A DNA stretch of 64,000 nucleotides from Pycnopodia helianthoides (Eukaryota > Echinodermata > Asteroidea > Forcipulatida > Asteriidae): the NCBI GenBank assembly GCA_032158295.1, contig CM063244.1:10568376-10632375 (forward strand), read 5' to 3'. A program made the position numbers and the translations under genes. The notes below the pieces were generated by a model that was given only the letters and a program-made list of their open reading frames with translations, had not been told where the DNA came from and ran no database searches. Of the stretch, positions 14,230-25,755 are shown in pieces. The number at the start of each line of letters is the position of its first letter. Within the stretch, counting starts at the first letter, position 1.

Positions 14230-14530
14230 CATGCATGCTGATCAGCAGAGTGTGGGTTCGAGTCCCGGTCGTGGCACTTGTGTCCTCGAGCAAGATACTT
14301 TACCATAATTGCTTTGTCCATCGGATCGGACATTAAGCCGTAGATCCCATGTACTACGGATTGGTAGTGCACGTAAAAGAACCTAGAACACAAACCTTTG
14401 AAGAGTAGAGTTTAACCCCAGTGTTTCTAGTTCACATAGCAAGCACCCTTGTTTACAGGTTTCCTCAGGCTTGCGAGCTACAGTGATTGCGTTCACTTCC
14501 AAGGCATCCTTGGTTTCATTACCAGAAATA
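14230..14530 (+). repeat. tRNA-derived SINE-like repeat, copy 2
   Basis: The best-preserved copy: GATCAGCAGAGTGTGGGTTC and GTTCGAGTCCCGGTCGTGGC (an RNA polymerase III B-box-like core), then CTTGTGTCCTCGAGCAAGAT and the shared body. Related copies: 11930-12290, 47765-48180 and, reversed, 35920-36130. Confidence 0.75.
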
Positions 14531-14854
14531 AAATAATAACAATAACCCCTCGTGACGCTCAGTTTTTTATGTACTAAAAGTGAAGACAATTCTGTTGCAA
14601 TGTATGCACAATACTACATGTATTAGAAATATAATTTTTCATTTTGACTATACTTTGAAGAAAAAAACCTGCCCGTGCATGTGGCACATTGACAATTATT
14701 CGTTCGAGGAAAAAGCTGTCATTCTGCACACCATGATATTATGCAGTATTTTATTCTGGAACATTTTTACACTGCTGGCATGTGGCATTTGACACCATGG
14801 AATAACCGAACACAGACAAAGCTATTCTAAATCCATCCCTCCTCTTTCATTGCC

Positions 14855-15000
14855 CTTTATCATGGTGCAGCCATCTTAGTTTTCTCCCCATTCAAAAGCA
14901 ATGTAACCAAACCGAGGCTGGAAGGGAAAATAGTCTGGCCCGTTATGTTTTGTCTTCTTGCGTGAATACTGTAGCATACAGGAACTTGACAAGGATGGTG
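14855..15000 (+). repeat. Dispersed repeat, 'AACCGAGGCTGGAAGG' family
   Basis: A CTTTATCATGGTG start, AACCAAACCGAGGCTGGAAG and ATAGTCTGG in the same order as at 260-400. Confidence 0.65.
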
Positions 15001-15019
15001 ATAGCATAATATAGTTGTA

Positions 15020-15198
15020 GGCCCAATTTCATAAAGCTGTTAAGCAGAGAAAAAGTGCTCAGCAAAAAATTACCAGGGAACCAGTCACAAAAACAGAATA
15101 CTTAATGTTATAATTTGGCCGGTAACCTGTTTTTGTTAAGAAAATTGTTTCTGCACCAAACAAATTTGTGTGGTAAAAGGCTTTATGGAATTGGGCCC
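15020..15198. mobile_element. Fold-back element, AATTTCAT family
   Basis: Starts GGCCCAATTTCATAAAGCTG and ends CTTTATGGAATTGGGCCC, inverted copies of each other. The middle is AT-rich and non-coding. Confidence 0.8.
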
Positions 15199-15870
15199 TG
15201 CACCCAAAAGTTCCCCCTTAGCTCTTTCAATAAACATGGATCTTTGCCATCAAACCTAAGGAAATGTATAACAAATGATTTCTAAATATTCATTTCCTAT
15301 CATTGTATCTTTCAATAGACATAGATCTTTCCCACCATACCGCAGAAAAAGGTCTAACAAACGATTTCTGAATATTCATTTCCTATCATAGTAAAGTCAT
15401 AATGCCTTCAATAACTACACTGTAGGTGTTCATGCGAAACATAAATTTGCATCTTCAGCAGGGGAATTCTTGGCTCACCGCAGTCCAGAAAATTGATCCC
15501 ATGACTTTGTGTGACTGCACTCCGTAATGAGGCATTGGCATTATCAAAGAACAACTTGGCACCGCCTCTCTCTCAAAATGTTGGCAGATACATTGCACAT
15601 CAGAGATGTAATAGAATTTGAGCTGAAACTCTTAATCTTGATAATGTCTGCACAAAGTGCCCCAGGTGCAGCTGTTGACGTGCAGGCGATCCATGACAAA
15701 TGACCCAATAAATTTGTGCAGTTCTCTAAAAAGGGAGCTGTTATTTTATCAACAAACAAAGAGAACCCCCCCAAAAAGGCTGGAATTTCATGGTGGCCAT
15801 TGCCTAGGTTGCCCTGCTCTTGATCTTAGCGCCCCTTCAAAGTGTTCCTAATAAACGGTCTATGGTGCCA

Positions 15871-16182
15871 GGGCCCAATTTCATAAAGCTGTAAGCAGAC
15901 GTTTTTTTTCTGCTTATGGGGGCAGCCAGTAAGAGAACTTCTATTTCATAAACACAGCTAATTGGTAAGCGAAGCAAAAGGCACGCTAGCTTGCCGGCAA
16001 TTCTTGTATTTAAAAATAAGCGGATGAGTGACACAACAATGCAAATCCATTGTGAATGCGCACACGCTGTCAAATCTTTTTGATCCTTTATGAAAATACA
16101 CTTTTGCTTACGCGTGTTTTCCTGCTGTAGTAAGCAGAACAATTTGCTTACTGGTAAACAGCCTTTTTTGAAATTGAGCCCT
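15871..16182. mobile_element. Fold-back element, AATTTCAT family, long form
   Basis: 312 bp between GGGCCCAATTTCATAAAGCT and a right end with AAATTGAGCCC. A 141-codon antisense frame across it is explained by the repeat and is not a gene. Confidence 0.75.
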
Positions 16183-16313
16183 GGTGTAAAGCCCATGGAA
16201 GAACGAAATTCCAATCTAGAAATAGGGAAAATTAGTATTGAAGGCTGGTCTTTGTTTAGCAATGTACAGTACGTGTAGCATTGTTACACAAGATGTTTTT
16301 AACCAGTAATCAT

Positions 16314-16577
16314 TTAACCCTCTTGCTGTCTGACCATTCAATACCATTCGCTGTGGTTTTGAATGATAGATAAACTATGCCAGCCTGCAATATGATACCA
16401 TGAGGGAATGCATGTGCACAGTACACAGTTAGTTCTGTCATGGAGGTAGAAATAGAGTACCTCCATGGTTCTGTGCACAGTTGTGCCACCGTACACAACC
16501 TTGGCAGTCGAATGGTTTCAAATGGTTGGTCAACTCACTGGAAAATGTTGCCAAGAGTCACTGAGAGTAGGAGGGTT
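16314..16577. repeat. Dispersed repeat with TTAACCCTC ends, copy 2
   Basis: Ends TTTAACCCTCTTGCTG and GGAGGGTTAA are inverted. The interior matches 10690-10940. Confidence 0.65.
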
Positions 16578-17171
16578 AATATGTGTTAAAAAAGAAGAAA
16601 AAAATTCCAAACTTTACGCGTATTTTCTTTCCTCTGAATGATTTCTCTCTCTCGCTTATTGATGTAATTTTAATAACAGCCTCGGAAGGAATCAGCGAGT
16701 TCATCTCATCATGCACAGTCATCTCCAGCCAACCGCATCGTCAGTCGTAACATCCCTAAAGGATACCACGGTCAAGACGTGTGATAACCCCCCTATTGCT
16801 GTGAATAGTACACTCCCACCGACTAGAGTTTGTATGTGGAAAAATGGAACATACCATTTTTAATTTTGTTTTGTAACAGGATACCTGTCTGACTGCGCAT
16901 GGGAATGGTCTCGGCATTTCTTCATTAACACAAGTTTATTTCGTTCCTTTCAGATTAATGTTCTGGAAACCCGTCTTTTAATTGATGCCTTTGTTTTTTA
17001 TTTCCTTAAAGAAACGACCCTCTTAACCTGAAGGATGCATGCAGTAATAACGTGTACCACAGTCGTTCTTGTATCTTGGCATGAAAGAGTCATTCTAGTC
17101 ATAGACTGCACCCCCCCCCCCTCTTAAATTAAAAAAACGGCAAACAAAAATGAAATAATAAAACCCTTACA

Positions 17172-17405
17172 GACTAGGCAGTCTGGCTAGCGTGTGGCCT
17201 CAATCCTTTCATATCCTCCTCTCCTATGTCACTCCACACCAAATTGTTGGGACTTGCACAAGATTGGAATATCTGACCCAGTGATAAGCAATTGTCTTAT
17301 AGGCCTACTGGTCCCAGTCCTTCTGAATCCTTCACTTTGGCAATTGGATAAGGAAGGAATCTGGACCGTAAGAGTTATAAAAAACTCACGGAATTCTCAG
17401 CATAT
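17172..17405 (+). repeat. Dispersed repeat shared with 36963-37192
   Basis: Both copies hold CTAGC(A/G)TGTGGCC, ATGT..ATCACTCCACAC-like sequence, GGCCTACTGG.CC, AGTCCTTCTGAATCCTTCAC and TTTGGCAATTGGA in one order. The family is not recognised. Confidence 0.7.
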
Positions 17406-17528
17406 TTAAAAAGTACACATGTTATATACAGGTGTATTATTTTTCAGTTGATCAGCTGATTCCCTTATTTTATATAATGTTATAAAATTGAATAACAAAA
17501 CTATACAATTTATGCATATAGGCCTACT

Positions 17529-17677
17529 GGCCGGGAATTACACAGAGGCCATGTTGCCCATTTGGCCTTATTGCCCCTTCAAAAAATTCCAATAGACTTC
17601 AAGACTTTACAATAAAACTGCTCTTTGAGAAAAACAAAATTCCGTTCCGCCCTTCTAAGGTGAAGTTCCAGGCCTGG
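17529..17677. mobile_element. Diverged CAGGCCTG element
   Basis: Shares GGGAATTACACAGAGGCC, TTGCCCCTTCAAAA and AAGTTCCAGGCCTGG with the better copy at 52334-52500. The left terminus is mutated. Confidence 0.6.
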
Positions 17678-17699
17678 ACAGTTTCCTGTAAATCGCGTT

Positions 17700-20600
17700 T
17701 ATCTTGCAGGTCTTCCATCTTTAAGTCTAAGAAAAAAACTGTTTATCACTGGAATGACTCTTTTGATGATTTTAGTTTTATGTTCGCCAGCAGACCTCGT
17801 TAATTTGCTCATTGTTGACTGTGTCTTTTGTCTTGGTGACATTGTCGTTATGTGTTTAACGAGCATGCTGCTAATTAAATATGTATTCCCCCCCTTCCCC
17901 ATCCCAAGCCGATGTAGAGATGGCAAGCTATTTTGTTCATTTAATTTATACTTTCCATCATGCGTGAAATTTGATGTACATATTTGTTTGTCTGAAGAAA
18001 ATGCCTATGATTTTGTTTCAAATAAATTTCAGTTTCTGCTTTCCTTTGCCTCATTTCAAATACTAGAAATGTCATTATAATGGCTGACATAAAAAAAAAA
18101 GTGATACAAGATGTTGACGATGGTTGATTTCTTAGGATTGATTTCTTATCTTTGCATGCATGAGGTGATGCCTTTTTCTCGTAGTTAGTGCCTTTTGGGT
18201 GTCTTTATTTTTCTTTCCGTTCTCTCTAAACAGAACAGTTGCTGGACTTAAATCCTTACATTTCACGTCACATCACCGTAAATTAACACAATATGACTTC
18301 ACGACTTTACATACCCATTTCATATTTGGATAAATGAAAACAAATTCAGAGGAAAATGTTAATTTTCAGATTTCATATGAGAAATTCACAATGTATACAA
18401 AAAAAACACCTCACCAAATGAGAAACTCATAATCGAGAACACTTCTAAAATACGAATAACTCAACGAATGAGGAAAAGATATCAAGCAATACAAATTTAT
18501 TCAATGAGAATAATTCACCAATAAGAGAAACTTAGGCTTCAGCCAATGATCAGTCAAAAAGCGAACTCAAATAATGAGCACTGTAATGTACATCAACACA
18601 GCAGAAGCTCACCATGTTCATGTTAAAATTAATCCACACTATTATTGCATGTTTTAAACAAACCTCACCAGCCTTCCGCTTTTTTCTTGGTCTGAAATTC
18701 CTCCACACATTTCTGCTTCTCCACCCTTCAGTAGATCTACATATAGACTCCTTCACACAAGATATCACACTCAAAGTCAGAACTTGAACTTGTCTTGGGA
18801 AGTCTTCTTTGTTTCCTTCTCGCGGTAGACCTAGATTTCTCATCCATTCTGAAAAGATCGAAAAAGAGCCACGTTGGAAATTTCCACTTGTTTTCTTCTG
18901 AAGGTTGGTTCAATGTTTTCCAAATTGATGGAGTCCAAACCAAAGCAGCCAAGTGATCAACCCACCAGGTCTGTGATATTTTAAATGCAACAATTTGTTA
19001 ATCAAAGAAAGTAGTTTTTTTTTAAACGTATTTAGGAAGTTCAACTGTTTTACCCACATTACACTGACCACAGACAACATAAATTAGGGGTGGGTTTGGA
19101 TGACCCGGACCAGGAACATGTTTGGGCTGCACTCATTGGTTAAGTGTTTTTGCGAGTACTGTTCAGTCACAGTGACTTATGTGTAGCTGTTCCGACCAGT
19201 CCGTAACTGAGTTGAGTGGCTTGGTTAGGCTTGGTGTTAAAATGGTAGACTTTACAAACTAATGAAAAGGGTTTACTGTAATAGTTTTAAAAAGGAGTAC
19301 CACTGAACTACCCAATCCGATAATGTTAATATTTATAAAGGCCAAGTTCTGTTACATGAAAATAAAATAAAGGCACATTTAGAGATTATTGTTTTTCAAG
19401 AGATGTACATGTACCTCCTTCATGGACTGTCTCTGGTTACGTTTCGGTCGGTGAGTTTTACGTCAGTCACAAACCTGTTTCTGGTTTGGTCAGGGCCACC
19501 AAAACACGGCCCAGATTGTCTGAATGATTGAACGCACTGATTTCAATCTTAATAACAACTTTCAACTTTGCAAGTCTTGGAAAAATTCTCAGATAATCCT
19601 CTTTTTTTTATGAATGTGGTCAAAGTAATGTGAGTAACTGTGGACGTACGTATACAAATGCAGCTTCTACGAAATAAATTAGTGTATCGTAAGCTTATTC
19701 AGTCGCTTGGACAAAATTATTTTTAAATACAAAAAAGTGGTAACTGCCTCACGCCGTGACCCTGGCAGAGTTGGTAAGCAGCAAATTAGAAAGATATTGA
19801 ATAGGCTAATTATGAGAACTTCCTGTAGCATTATCTCTATCATAGGCAAATTGAATAGTTGTTAAAAAAAGTTTAGACTTTCCTTTTTTCGCAAGTTTTG
19901 CATACAGAGTGGTTGGTAAAAGGACTAGCGGCCTTCACTGCAAAAAATACAACAATTTATTGTTGAATACAATAATGCTATCAAATTAACCATAATACTG
20001 ATAAACCAATTGTGCCACCCAAATAAAAAAGTACCGCATTCTCCATAAAAAAAGTTTTTTTTAATGTTTTATTTAAAATGGCAGATTTGTGCTAACCCAT
20101 TTATTCATTTTGTGATGCTCAAGGCCACCAGTTCAAAATGGTGGTCAGTTTTTGTAATTTGTAAACATGAAAAAAGGGTCTTTGTATGTACTTGATCGTA
20201 ATAACTCATTAGAGGTGCACCCAGTCAACCCTCTTCGAATACGATAACATGAAGTATCGTCACGTCTGACATCAAAACCCTAGAAAAGTGTTCTCAACTA
20301 TGACCCTTTCAAATGAAAATCCCACTGCATGATGCAGCAGCATATCAGAGCCATCTACGACATGAAAATAAAGAAATATACAAAATTTAAACACTTCATG
20401 CGGTTACTTGTGTTACAAGGTAACTGGTCTTACGAGAACATTGTCACCACCACACTATAAAAAATGTAAATCATAATTCATTATTGACATTTGTTGGTTT
20501 AAAAAGTTTGGAAAGATGTATGAAAACGAGTATTTTGTTGTTTGTCTTGGAATATAAGCAACCACTTACAACAAGTGTTTGTTTTTTACTCCATTGTGTA

Positions 20601-21860
20601 CTATCAGCATTCAAACTTGCTAAGCACTCTTAGATTTTGCTTAGCATGCTGAAGTGGCAAGAGGTTATCGGCCGTAACGATGTGACTGATTACCTGCTTA
20701 CCAGATCTACATGTACTTAAATCTGCTAAAGATTAAGAAGAAATTCATCTTGATAAAATGTTAACCCACTACCTGCTTCATCTCCATTTAACTAACCTTT
20801 GTTAATTACGTTAAATTTGAAACAGGAGAATTCCGTTACATTTCAGGAAATACATGAACTGTTTTCATCCGTGCCAAAATCTGCATTATAACATCCGAAC
20901 ACCTGTACCCATAACACTAACACTCATCACTTTCACTATCCAAATAAATTTGTAAAAGGTTACGAAAAGCAGAAATTAAAAGTCACAGCGGTCAGAAAGT
21001 GTGTAATTATTTGCGTCTACTTTTTTGTTGAAGACACGAAAGACGCATATGGGTTCCGGCTCCTCCAATACAAGTACAGGTATATATGCACTTCAAAGAT
21101 TTCTAGTCACATGATGTCTCATGCCACCTCCCACCAAAAGTTAACCACACCCTTAATTATATGCCACGCCCATAATTATGTGCCACGCTCATCAAATCAA
21201 CCCGGCTCCTGCTACATCATAGCAATGACATTCTAATTAACCACACCCGTCCGAGCTAAGAGACTGTTGAACTTGAAGTTAACCACTCCCATCATGTTGG
21301 CCATACCTGTCAAATCGACCACGACCAAAGAAAACTAACCTAAAAACAACCAGGCTAAGATTGCAAGGAACTACCATACTTGTAAAGTTTTGGTTGATGG
21401 AAAATACACAACTTACTATTGGGGATTACGGATACTAAAATTGTAATATTTGCATTACGTGTTCAAGTCTCTTCTAACATCTGTCACTGTATTGCAAAAA
21501 AAATAAAACAAAAAATTTCAATATTTAACGAAGTTCAGCTACAATAACGGCTCTTTTCTCATTTTACGTCCCGACTAGAAACCGTTTCTTTTCCTGCAGT
21601 AAACATTTACCAAAAGTGCACACCCTTCTCAACAGACATTATGCACTTGCCGTCACTGGATAATTAAAGGCACCCCATACATAGAATTAAAACATACACC
21701 ATACATAGCTCTTCATTGATTCATCATTGTTTTACCTCTAAGATGGATGGCGTGAGGATGACGTCAATGAGCAATGCACTTCTCCAGATGTGTACTTGAA
21801 CCTTTAATAGCTGCAAAAGGTCATACTCATAAAAAGGAAGCAAGTTTAGGGCAGTCATGT
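17700..21860. other. No gene seen
   Basis: AT-rich, with no credible exon chain. Short AATTTCAT-type debris may lie at about 20610-20760. Confidence 0.5.
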
Positions 21861-21867
21861 CTTGGCA

Positions 21868-22378
21868 CGCCCAGACATGGCTGCCTTAAACTGGCTAATG
21901 CCAAAACATTGCTGCCTTAAACTGGCTGATGCCCTGACACGGCTGCCTTCAACTGACTCATGCCCAGACATGGCTGCCTTAAACTTGCTAATACCCAGAC
22001 CTGGCTGCCTTAAACTGGCTCATGCCCAGACCTGGCTGCCTTAAACTGGCTAATGCCCAGACCTGGCTGCCTTAAACTTGCTCATGCCCAGACATTGCTG
22101 CCTTAAACTGGCTAATGCCCAGACCTGGCTGCCTTAAACTGGCTCATGCCCAGACCTGGCTGCCTTAAACCTGGCTAATGCCCAGACCTGGCTGCCTTAA
22201 ACTGGCTAATGCTTAGACATTGCTGCCTTAAACTGGCTAATGCCTAGGCCTGGCTGCCTTAAACTGGCTAATGCCCAGACCTGGCTGCCTTAAACTGGCT
22301 CATGCCCAGACCTGGCTGCCTTAAACTGGCTAATGCCAAGACCTGGTTGCCTTAAACTGGCTAATGCCTTAAACTTGC
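21868..22378. repeat. 31-bp minisatellite, about 16 copies
   Basis: A unit near CCCAGACCTGGCTGCCTTAA followed by ACTGGCTAATG, repeated in tandem with few substitutions. Since 31 is not a multiple of three, the frame shifts with each unit. The 60-codon open stretch within it is not evidence of a gene. Confidence 0.92.
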
Positions 22379-22379
22379 T

Positions 22380-23850
22380 ATGACAATTATTGTGTAATGC
22401 AAGGGCCATGTGTGATAAGACGTCTGCATATTCAGGTTATCTGCCTGCCTAGTGATTCATGTCACATGTGATCTTTGCTCTTCTCATTCACCTCAGAGGA
22501 CGGACCCTTGGGGAATATCTTGCATTTAAAATTGCATTTCATCTTGAAAACATTAGTTGTTAAAACTGAAAAAGATGAAGAAAAAAAACCAGGCAAATGG
22601 GTAAATTTTGTTTTTTTTTAAATTCCACATTCGGACCCAATATTATTTGAAGCGACAACATTGTTTAGGGAATTTCTGCTGGGAAAAAAAAAAAGTGGTG
22701 ATCAGTTACAAAACAGTTCACACATGACATGGTAGTTAATCTGGTACAATGTGGTAACCTTTTTTACATGTAGGTGATCAGAATTGGTCAGTTAAGTTTC
22801 ATCTATAAGCAGCAAAATGAAATTAGGCCCTGAAAGAAAAGGCTTTTTGTGTTCAAATCTTCATAGTGTCAAAAGACAAATATAAGCGGATACTGCATTT
22901 TTTGAACAATTTTGTTAAACCCTTTGAAAACTGGGGAGTTTTCTTTGTGAATGAAGACACTTTACAGACTTGAGTATTTTCCAAACTTCGGTTAGGGCTC
23001 CAGCTTGGGCTCCGGGATGGTTCGAAGCCTTGTACCTAGAGTGCAGGTCTTCAAAAAACCAATGGAGCCTAAAACTACATGTGGAGCCTGGTCTGCTGTT
23101 TGGAAAAGGCCTCTGGACTTTCATTGCTGGTGGGGCAAGGAAAGTCGTGTGTAAATTCAAAAGGACACCACAGTTCAAGGCAGTGAAACACCAGACCTAA
23201 TGTTAGCTTTCTCTTTCTGTAGAAGTTTCACTCAACATGTCATTCATATATTTTGATCAGAATTTTGACATCTCACTGTACACATTTTTCAATACTCATA
23301 TTTATTTTTATATTTCTTAACCTTTTCTCCATTTTATCTCCCCAATAATGAACTCACATTTTATCATTCATTAAAAAAAAAATCTTTAAAATTTCACACT
23401 GTTTGCACGTATTATAAATCCAAATCAAGCCAATCTGCATCATGCTTCGTTTGTTTTAATGTTGTATTTTGAAACCAGTTATTAATAAACTAACAGCGTT
23501 TTTTGTTTTCAACCAAAGTAAGGATTGCAAACTATAACATTGTATAACTGTTCACTAATATTAATATTTGCTGCTACTTTACTAATCACTGAATAACAAC
23601 TAGCTTTGTGTAGAAATCTTAGTTATCTTTTTCCTTTTGTACCACTAAATCAAAATAACTAACAATTTAAATATTTCTAGATTGAAAATAAGTTGCGTAG
23701 GCATTTGTTTCAAATAATGACACACAAAGAAAAGCATTGAGAATTAGTAATTTCGTAATCAGCCTTTTTCAGAGTAAAATATTTTCAATTTCGAAAGTGG
23801 TTTTTATAAAATGAATAGATAGTTCCTTCTTGATGTCACTTAGTGTGAAG
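22380..23850. other. No gene seen
   Basis: AT-rich intergenic DNA. An open pair of overlapping frames at 22915-23200 on both strands has no recognisable protein character. Confidence 0.5.
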
Positions 23851-23852
23851 TC

Positions 23853-24040
23853 AAGTCGGCCATCTTTACGATCAAATCAATCATTTTTTTAACGCACATG
23901 CGTTTATGTGTCAAACTAGTGCTTTAAATTGTTTGGCATGATTGGTCGTTGAACCACTTGGCTGCATAGAACAGCTAGAACGCTCGACACGGCTCAAAGC
24001 CAAAACCAAAGTTGCAAGTAAAGATGGCGTGTATCGGGAA
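23853..24040. mobile_element. MITE-like element, CGGCCATCTTTACG ends, copy 1
   Basis: Left end CGGCCATCTTTACG and right end GTAAAGATGGCG are inverted. The interior has TGATTGGTCGTTGAACCAC and CGCTCGAC. Compare 28441-28640. Confidence 0.65.
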
Positions 24041-24328
24041 CTATCTAGAGCATTTGTTACTAAAAAAGATATTGAGGAGTGAATGCAAGGTAAGTGATTC
24101 AAACCATGAGCAAAAAAGATATTAGAATAGCAATGGCGAACATTTTTGTCACAAGCGAATTAATGCAAATGCTGGATGCATGTGAGTGTATTGTCGCTGA
24201 GTACAATCATGAGATGAAATCTGGACTATTCCCTTTTTTAGGAGGCGAAGCCGAGTGAATTGGAAAAGACAGATTTCACTGAGTGGTGATATTCTTTGAC
24301 AATGCGCGAACGAAATGCATTCAATACT

Positions 24329-24705
24329 TGTTTTATATAACTCACACATAGATCATTGCATTTGATTTTGTTTTCTCTTATTAAACAATAACCAGATTAG
24401 ATCTGGAAACTCATGTACATGTACCTCACACTCTGAAAATTCATAAAAAATTGTTTATAAACGAAATGGACATCTTCATGTAGACGCCAACCTTGTCTGC
24501 CATGACAGGACCATGTCTTATTTGGACAAATGGGCGGGGAGCGATTTTTTTTGGCAACGACGCTGTGAAGCATCCTACAATTATTCATATAGGTCTCCTA
24601 TATTGAACTTTGGAGTGTCTCAACTTACGATAACACCTGATGCGTGTTCTATTTTCCACCAATTAAATGACAAGGTTCTATGTGTGCGGTGTATATTAAT
24701 AAAAT
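24329..24705. mobile_element. MITE-like element with about 35-bp inverted ends, copy 2
   Basis: Opens with TGTTTTATATAACTCACACA, as at 1440. It shares CTTCATGTAGACGCCA, ACGACGCTG and CCTGATGCGTGTT with copy 1, and closes with the inverted end around AATGACAAGGTTCTATGTGT. Confidence 0.7.
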
Positions 24706-25430
24706 ATAGATTAGGCTGAGCAACCCTAAACAGTTGCCCTTGTACAGCATAGCCAACATATCTTGATTGCTACTCAAAAATCACCATTTGTTACTCAATG
24801 TTAGCATTCAGTGTGCTCAAAACATGTTCAGTCTAAAATAGTTCGCTATGCAAAAATGCAGGATGAAATCATTCCCTGCTGAGTTTTTGCTGGTCGCAGT
24901 TTTGGCAACCATCTACCCTTATATTTTTATTCATATATCTGGTTTCCTCTTGGGTTATTCTAGCTTGGTGTGTGCCTCCATTTTTTACAATTTGTTGGCA
25001 CTCGATAACAAGTATAAATTCTCTGGAGTGTAACACCCTGTTAATTAAGGGGTTTTGTTTCTAGACAATTACTTATTTGTTAGGATTTTTTACAAATAGT
25101 TTTGTACAAGTAACACACGTCAGCTTAATCCCGACCAACAATCACCATTACAATTTTAATTTTTTTTAAGCAGTCAAGATCTATTTAATAGTTAGAATAT
25201 CTAGTAAGAGTAAAATCTTGGCAATTTTGGGGGCACTGGGTTTTGAACCCCAAGGTGTGGGCTCATGACAACATCTGAATCGTCCTTGACACTTAAACAC
25301 ACCATGTGACCCAGGGGGAATGCTGTTTGTGAGCGTGTATTAAAATTAACCTAGAAGCTTTCCCAAATCCATCAAAATACTCCAGTCTATTGTAACCATT
25401 TCCTGACTATGAATTTTGAGGCATTGCACG

Positions 25431-25755
25431 ATGACTAGAGCAAGCTTGTCGAAATGTTGAGACCAAAAAAGAGCTCACTCCGCGGCAGTGCAGTTAATTA
25501 CTAGAAGTCCCCCCTCCCCCCCCCCCGATCCACAAAGCTAAAGTAGTAGTCCAGGCCGATTTCCTACCTCCTGTCCAGGTAGTAGTTAATAAGCAGGACA
25601 GTTCTTTTCAGAACTGAGAAGTCTCCCAAATTCCAAAAATCTACTCCGCGGTAGAAGAACAAATAGCAAGACAAGTTCTCTAAAGAACAAAATCTACACA
25701 GCAAAGTAGATATTTATACACATGGTGTTACCGCAAACCAAATATATATTCATAT
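25431..25755 (+). repeat. Dispersed repeat, 'GTTAATAAGCAGGACAG' family, copy 1
   Basis: Contains GATGACTAGAGCAAGCTTGT, AGTAGTTAATAAGCAGGACA, AATAGCAAGACAAGTTCTCT and TGGTGTTACCGCAAACC. A full-length relative is at 51600-51910 and a partial one at 40970-41105. Confidence 0.75.

Noticed and set aside
15837..16262. 141-codon minus-strand open frame
   Set aside because: It runs through a fold-back element of the AATTTCAT family, and the translation has no protein-like features.
21862..22044. 60-codon open frame with repeated residues
   Set aside because: A by-product of the 31-bp minisatellite; the frame changes with each unit and is broken soon after.
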